In this document: one piece after another, positions 60,456-64,000 of the stretch
How the letters are laid out: each line of letters begins with the position of its first letter
How positions within the stretch are numbered: position 1 is the first letter of the stretch
IMG/VR virus record: IMGVR_UViG_3300047678_000160
Coordinates: 1-64,000 of that record
DNA length: 64,000 nt
DNA from: a virus
Reading direction: 5' to 3' (one strand)
Notes under the pieces: generated by a model
Told to the model about the DNA's origin: nothing
The model's input: only the letters and a program-made list of their open reading frames with translations
The model's database searches: none
Position numbers and translations under genes: made by a program

Positions 60456-61646
60456 ATGAGCAAATCTGCTGATGTTTTTTTTGAAACTTCTACCTTCGAT
60501 TACGAAGCAGAGAAGCAAGCGTTCAAAGACCACATGGACAAGTTGAAAGACATGTCTGTGGAAGAAAGCGTATTTTACAAAAAGTGGATGGAAATCAAAA
60601 ATTACCGCGACTTCATGCCGAAGTCCGAAGAAGTAAAGGCCAAAATTTGGCGTCCATCGGATATTAACAACAAAGAACAGACGCTTCAAGAAATTCGTGA
60701 TTTGAAGCCACGCATTTTCTATGTTGAACCAACCAATAAGACACACATGGCAGACTGGCTCATGATTCGTGTATTCTGTCACACGATGGCGTATGAACAA
60801 ACGCCTGGCCGTTTTATTCGATTCCTCGTCATTGACGATAATTCTCAAAAATATCTTGGAGCAGTATCCATTAGTAATGACGTAATGGCATTGACCTGCC
60901 GAGACAATTACATTGGTTGGACAAGCGAAAATCGCATCAAGGACAAGAGATTGATTCACTCAGCTATCGGTAGCTGTATCATGGGAACTCAACCATTTGG
61001 ATATAATTTCCTCGGCGGAAAGCTGGTTGCTTCTTTGATTCTTTCTCAATATGTCCGCGACACTTGGAAGCGTGTTGTTGGAAAAACTCTTGTTGGTATG
61101 ACCACTACGAGCCTTTATGGCCCAAATTCCATGTATTGTGGTATTCCTTACTGGCATGGTTGTGGTTGTTCCGCCGGAAAAATTTCCATCAAGCCTGACG
61201 ATTCTCATTATGAGACTTGGCATAAGTATATTAAAGAAAATCGTGCCGATGAATATGAGCGCAAGACGGTCAAGAAAGATTCGGCAAATGGCCCGGTGAC
61301 CGGAGTAAAGCAAAGAATTTTGGAAATTATCTTCCGTGAATTGGGTATCTCAGCGTCCAAATATAACCACGGATTTGAACGAGGCGTCTATTATGCTCCA
61401 TTTTACGACAATACCAAGGATTTCCTATGTAATCGTCTAACGGACGAAGCACAGTTGAAGCTATCCAAGCGATTTGAGAAGGATTCGACAGGTATCATCG
61501 AATGGTGGAGAGAAAAGGCATTGAAGCGTTATTCCAAACTTCACGATGAAGGTCGCATCAAGGGTGATATTCTTTATTATAACAAAATGATTGATATGTC
61601 TTACACCAAGGCAAAAAAAGAATTCTTTGGTGAAGTTGGTCGATAA
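60456..61646 (+). CDS. DUF4338 / DruA-like protein
   Basis: A 396-residue protein from ATG 60456 (the frame opens earlier but overlaps the membrane protein gene). Residues about 110-220 contain YLGAVSISNDVMALTCRDNY, IGWTSENRIKDKRLIH, QPFGYNFLGGKLVASLILS and VGMTTTSLYGPNSMYCG. This order matches the DUF4338 family, which includes DruA of the Druantia anti-phage system. In phages its role is unknown; nucleic-acid processing or inter-phage competition are possibilities. Confidence 0.6.
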   Translation: MSKSADVFFETSTFDYEAEKQAFKDHMDKLKDMSVEESVFYKKWMEIKNYRDFMPKSEEVKAKIWRPSDINNKEQTLQEIRDLKPRIFYVEPTNKTHMADWLMIRVFCHTMAYEQTPGRFIRFLVIDDNSQKYLGAVSISNDVMALTCRDNYIGWTSENRIKDKRLIHSAIGSCIMGTQPFGYNFLGGKLVASLILSQYVRDTWKRVVGKTLVGMTTTSLYGPNSMYCGIPYWHGCGCSAGKISIKPDDSHYETWHKYIKENRADEYERKTVKKDSANGPVTGVKQRILEIIFRELGISASKYNHGFERGVYYAPFYDNTKDFLCNRLTDEAQLKLSKRFEKDSTGIIEWWREKALKRYSKLHDEGRIKGDILYYNKMIDMSYTKAKKEFFGEVGR

Positions 61647-61659
61647 ATATACTTTTTAT

Positions 61660-61882
61660 ATGAATAAATACAAATGCACAAATTGCGGGCGAGAAGAGTC
61701 GTCTTATTCTGCTCCATTGAGCTGTTTTGGTTGTAACAAGAGCTCGTTTTCGGAGCAAAGTGACATTGGAACCATTGGGTTTCGGTATTGACCCTACCTG
61801 CGGAAGCATCGAGCCTTCAATTAAGCTTGGCAATGGATTGGGACTCGGATTCGACGGTCATATTACATTCAATCTATTTTGA
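61660..61882 (+). pseudogene. Small zinc-ribbon protein, frame broken near residue 40
   Basis: ATG 61660 gives MNKYKCTNCGREESS and CFGCNKSSF (two C-x2-C), then a stop at 61791. Reading one base later, the sequence continues as GFGIDPTCGSIEPSIKLGN and GLGLGFDGHITFNLF to 61882. One extra base in GGGTTT (61777-61782) separates the two. The full protein would be about 73 residues. Either sequencing error or recent decay. Confidence 0.5.
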
Positions 61883-61898
61883 TAACGCCTGTTGACCT

Positions 61899-61907
61899 AT
61901 ATTTATA
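61899..61907 (+). promoter_or_regulatory. ATATTTATA promoter-like element
   Basis: Three nt before ATG 61911. Confidence 0.55.
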
Positions 61908-61910
61908 GGA

Positions 61911-62183
61911 ATGGACGTATTTTATGTTTCTTATCCTGTAAGTGGTTCACCAGAAGGGTTGATAACTGCCAATGCTGGCGCTTTATTTTTGGCTGCTGGA
62001 AGTTATAACAAAATTAATTATAGTGGAACTGGTTCTTGGATTGACATAACATATAAAGCACGTAGAATTCCAAGTAGCCGTGAAATTCCAAACGAATTTG
62101 GCGGAACCTATATCTACACAAAAACAACAAACGGAACAAACACAGGTTGGAAATTTTTGACCTCAGGCAGTTTCTTTTTCTAA
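61911..62183 (+). CDS. Small beta-rich hypothetical protein
   Basis: A 90-residue Gly/Ser/Thr/Tyr-rich protein with alternating hydrophobic pattern, like small virion decoration or adhesin domains. Its stop overlaps the kinase ATG. Not recognised. Confidence 0.5.
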   Translation: MDVFYVSYPVSGSPEGLITANAGALFLAAGSYNKINYSGTGSWIDITYKARRIPSSREIPNEFGGTYIYTKTTNGTNTGWKFLTSGSFFF

Positions 62184-62629
62184 TGCAACCAGAATTATTC
62201 ATCATGGTCGGTATCAGTGGTTCAGGCAAAAGCACATTTGCTAATGGACTGAAAACATCCAAGAGTGCTACCATTGTTAGCACTGACGATATTCGTGAGG
62301 AATTGTTTGGTGATGCCGGCGTCCAAGCGGACGGTGGAAGAGTGTTTGGAATTGCTCGTAAGAGAGTTCACGATTTATTAGCTCAGGGAAAGAACGCGGT
62401 TATTGATGCGACCAGTTTGAACGCTAAAGACCGCCGCACTTGGGTTGAGATTGGAAAGGCAAACAACGCTAAAATTACGGCGTATGTTGTGAATCCATCT
62501 ATTGAAAAGGCGAAATTACAAAATCAAAAGAGAACTAGAAAAGTTCCGGATTTCGTCATTGACCGCCAGTTTGCTAAATTTAAAATGCCTTCAGCTTCGG
62601 AAGGCATTGACGTAGTTGTTTCTGTCTAA
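62183..62629 (+). CDS. Polynucleotide 5'-kinase-like P-loop protein
   Basis: A 148-residue protein from ATG 62183 (taATG overlap). P-loop MVGISGSGKSTFANGL, STDDIREELFGD in the position of the T4 Pnkp substrate motif, AVIDATSLNAKDRRTW, and a lid with QNQKRTRKVPDFVIDRQ. This order matches the kinase domain of T4 Pnkp without its phosphatase domain. It may phosphorylate RNA 5' ends for repair by the Rnl2-type ligase. Confidence 0.7.
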   Translation: MQPELFIMVGISGSGKSTFANGLKTSKSATIVSTDDIREELFGDAGVQADGGRVFGIARKRVHDLLAQGKNAVIDATSLNAKDRRTWVEIGKANNAKITAYVVNPSIEKAKLQNQKRTRKVPDFVIDRQFAKFKMPSASEGIDVVVSV

Positions 62630-62641
62630 TCTTATTATAGG

Positions 62642-62670
62642 TTGACAGCGTGGTTGAGTTGGCATATCCT
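62642..62670 (+). promoter_or_regulatory. Sigma70-like promoter TTGACA-N17-TATCCT
   Basis: Perfect -35; -10 ends 10 nt before ATG 62681. Confidence 0.65.
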
Positions 62671-62680
62671 ATAGAGGATT

Positions 62681-64000
62681 ATGAATGTATTCGATTTTTC
62701 GGAAGAGAAAGATTCTACCAAGGCATACCCATACAAAGTATTGGTCTATCCAAATATAACATGGGCCAAGGACTTGAATAAAGATAGCTATGTAGTTGTT
62801 ATAAACAACATCATAACCAACCTAGAAAAAGTTAGAAAGGATATTCACTGGACTCTTTTGCTGCCAGAGAAACTTCCAATGTTCAATAGAGACAACATTG
62901 AACAGATAATTTATTCTCTCCCAACGTATCCAAATCAGATGCGTGCGCACTTTAACACAGATGAATTTCTGAAAGCAATTGACTGGAAGAATACCGATTT
63001 TGATTTGGTTTATAGCCACTTGCCAGAACACACTCTCCAAATCAAAAACGTATTATACAATACGACCAATTTGAAACCCAACTTCATCGGTTACAGTCAT
63101 TGGACGGAATTTCCAGAAGTGACGGGTTATCCAATGACCTTACGCTCTCACAATCTTCTTGGATTGATGGAAATGGATGTTTGTGGTATCAATACCGAAG
63201 CACAAAAACAGCTTCTATTGAAACATAGCACAGAATTCAGTAAAGGCTCAGTTGAGAGAATCGACAAGGTTGTGGTTCCTCAATATCTCGGATGGGAAGT
63301 TCCCGATTACCAAGAATTATCTCGAAAGGGAAAAACGATTGTGTTCAACCATCGTCCAAATGAATATAAGAGTTATCCTTGGTTTTTGGCTCAAATGGAT
63401 AAATTATGGGCCGAGCGACAAGACTTTAGAGTTTGGGTTCCTCTTGCGGAAACTCCTGATAGAGAATACATCGATGTTGGGCTAAATAAAACACGTTACG
63501 AATACTTGAGTCATTTGAGTTCATGCACCGTTGGTGTTTGTGGAAGACAGAAGTATGCAGGTTGGAGTGTCAGTGCTACAGACGGAATGAGTGTTGGAGT
63601 TCCTTATGTTTTTGCTGACGAAGATTATTATCGTGAACTGGCTGGAAAGGCCGGGCTTTATTACAAGGATGATGAAGGATTTTTGATGTGTGTAAAAACC
63701 ATATTGGACAATCCCCATTTGAGATTGAAGTATTCGGAAGAATCTCTCGACAAATTCAAAGCATCAATGTGGGACAGCGCTATCAAACCTTTTAACGAAA
63801 TGTTCCAAGATGCATTCGACAAACTTCCCAAACTTTCAGAAAAAACCGAAAGTTATCAAAAAATTGTTGACTATATTAAGTTGAACAAGAGTGTATCAAA
63901 GAAAGATATTCTTGAATACATGGGTTGGGGAGTCAGAATCGCTTTTACTTCATATCGTAACATGCTTCGTAATGAAGAGGGTATCATCTTTACCAAGAAT
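62681..64000 (+). CDS. Glycosyltransferase-like protein, 3'-partial
   Basis: The frame is open to the window end (440 codons). Elements such as PYKVLVYPNITWAKDLNKDS, LPTYPNQMRAHFNTDEFL, YSHLPEHTLQIKN, TIVFNHRPNEYKSYPWFL and GWSVSATDGMSVGVPYVFAD match a GT-B-type glycosyltransferase family common in large myoviruses. The segment VSKKDILEYMGWGVRIAFTS near the end looks like a helix-turn-helix. It may glycosylate phage DNA or virion or host surface sugars; the acceptor is unknown. Confidence 0.65.
   Translation, partial: MNVFDFSEEKDSTKAYPYKVLVYPNITWAKDLNKDSYVVVINNIITNLEKVRKDIHWTLLLPEKLPMFNRDNIEQIIYSLPTYPNQMRAHFNTDEFLKAIDWKNTDFDLVYSHLPEHTLQIKNVLYNTTNLKPNFIGYSHWTEFPEVTGYPMTLRSHNLLGLMEMDVCGINTEAQKQLLLKHSTEFSKGSVERIDKVVVPQYLGWEVPDYQELSRKGKTIVFNHRPNEYKSYPWFLAQMDKLWAERQDFRVWVPLAETPDREYIDVGLNKTRYEYLSHLSSCTVGVCGRQKYAGWSVSATDGMSVGVPYVFADEDYYRELAGKAGLYYKDDEGFLMCVKTILDNPHLRLKYSEESLDKFKASMWDSAIKPFNEMFQDAFDKLPKLSEKTESYQKIVDYIKLNKSVSKKDILEYMGWGVRIAFTSYRNMLRNEEGIIFTKN

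Overview
The window looks like part of a large (probably jumbo) T4-superfamily myovirus genome, AT-rich at roughly 60% by eye, infecting an unidentified bacterium. Evidence is a contractile-tail set (992-residue sheath, T4 gp19-type tube, gp26-like hub protein, tape measure, gp53/LysM-like wedge protein, large baseplate proteins), a T4-type replication set (gp32-like ssDNA-binding protein, UvsX/RecA, gp41/DnaB-like helicase, RNase H/FEN exonuclease, a short family-A polymerase) and rIIA/rIIB homologues. There are no integrase, IS or CRISPR signals. The host cannot be named; two small lipoprotein genes and a ribosome-modulation-factor-like protein hint weakly at a Gram-negative host.

Layout. 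1-9267 (+): tail-fibre/adhesin genes, tail sheath, then a HAD phosphatase, a nucleotidyltransferase and an unknown protein. 9270-20122 (-): an auxiliary block. Its core (17661 to 10739) is eight tightly packed genes, most with stop and start codons overlapping: NMN adenylyltransferase-Nudix, NAMPT, two small proteins, NAD synthetase, a NadD-like/phosphoribosyltransferase fusion, an unknown protein and a RaSEA-like radical SAM enzyme. Small envelope proteins, a MazG-like protein and an Rnl2-type RNA ligase lie upstream. 20346-38409 (+): tail tube, a release factor, a run of proteins sharing an N-terminal helical tag, tape measure and baseplate, and a polymerase palm. 38585-47628 (+): ssDNA-binding protein, RecA, exonuclease, helicase, B12-type ribonucleotide reductase, a BFD-like ferredoxin, a Mom-like acyltransferase and an FkbM-like methyltransferase. 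47687-52638: tagged proteins and a translation-related cluster (tRNA, RMF-like protein, GIY-YIG nuclease, Pth2). 52717-64000 (+): MoxR ATPase/VWA protein, rIIA, rIIB, small genes, a DUF4338/DruA-like protein, a polynucleotide-kinase-like protein and a glycosyltransferase cut by the window end.

The most striking theme is control of stop codons. The only tRNA (48986-49059) has anticodon CUA and should read UAG. About 1.2 kb downstream, the peptidyl-tRNA hydrolase gene needs an in-frame UAG at codon 7 to include its conserved first strand. The phage release factor gene carries a copy of the bacterial prfB +1 frameshift signal (G-run, 3 nt, CTT TGA). TAG is almost absent as a stop in the rest of the window. 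Together these suggest a phage that recodes amber and manages its own termination.

Two promoter classes are visible: TTGACA/TATAAT-like promoters, and an ATATTTATA(G) element before many tail, head-associated and late genes. Both often sit so close to the ATG that near-leaderless transcripts are predicted. Several genes have single-base frame breaks in homopolymers or a dinucleotide tract (10126, 17936, 49931, 52343, 61777); sequencing error, decay, phase variation and programmed frameshifting cannot be separated from this sequence alone.
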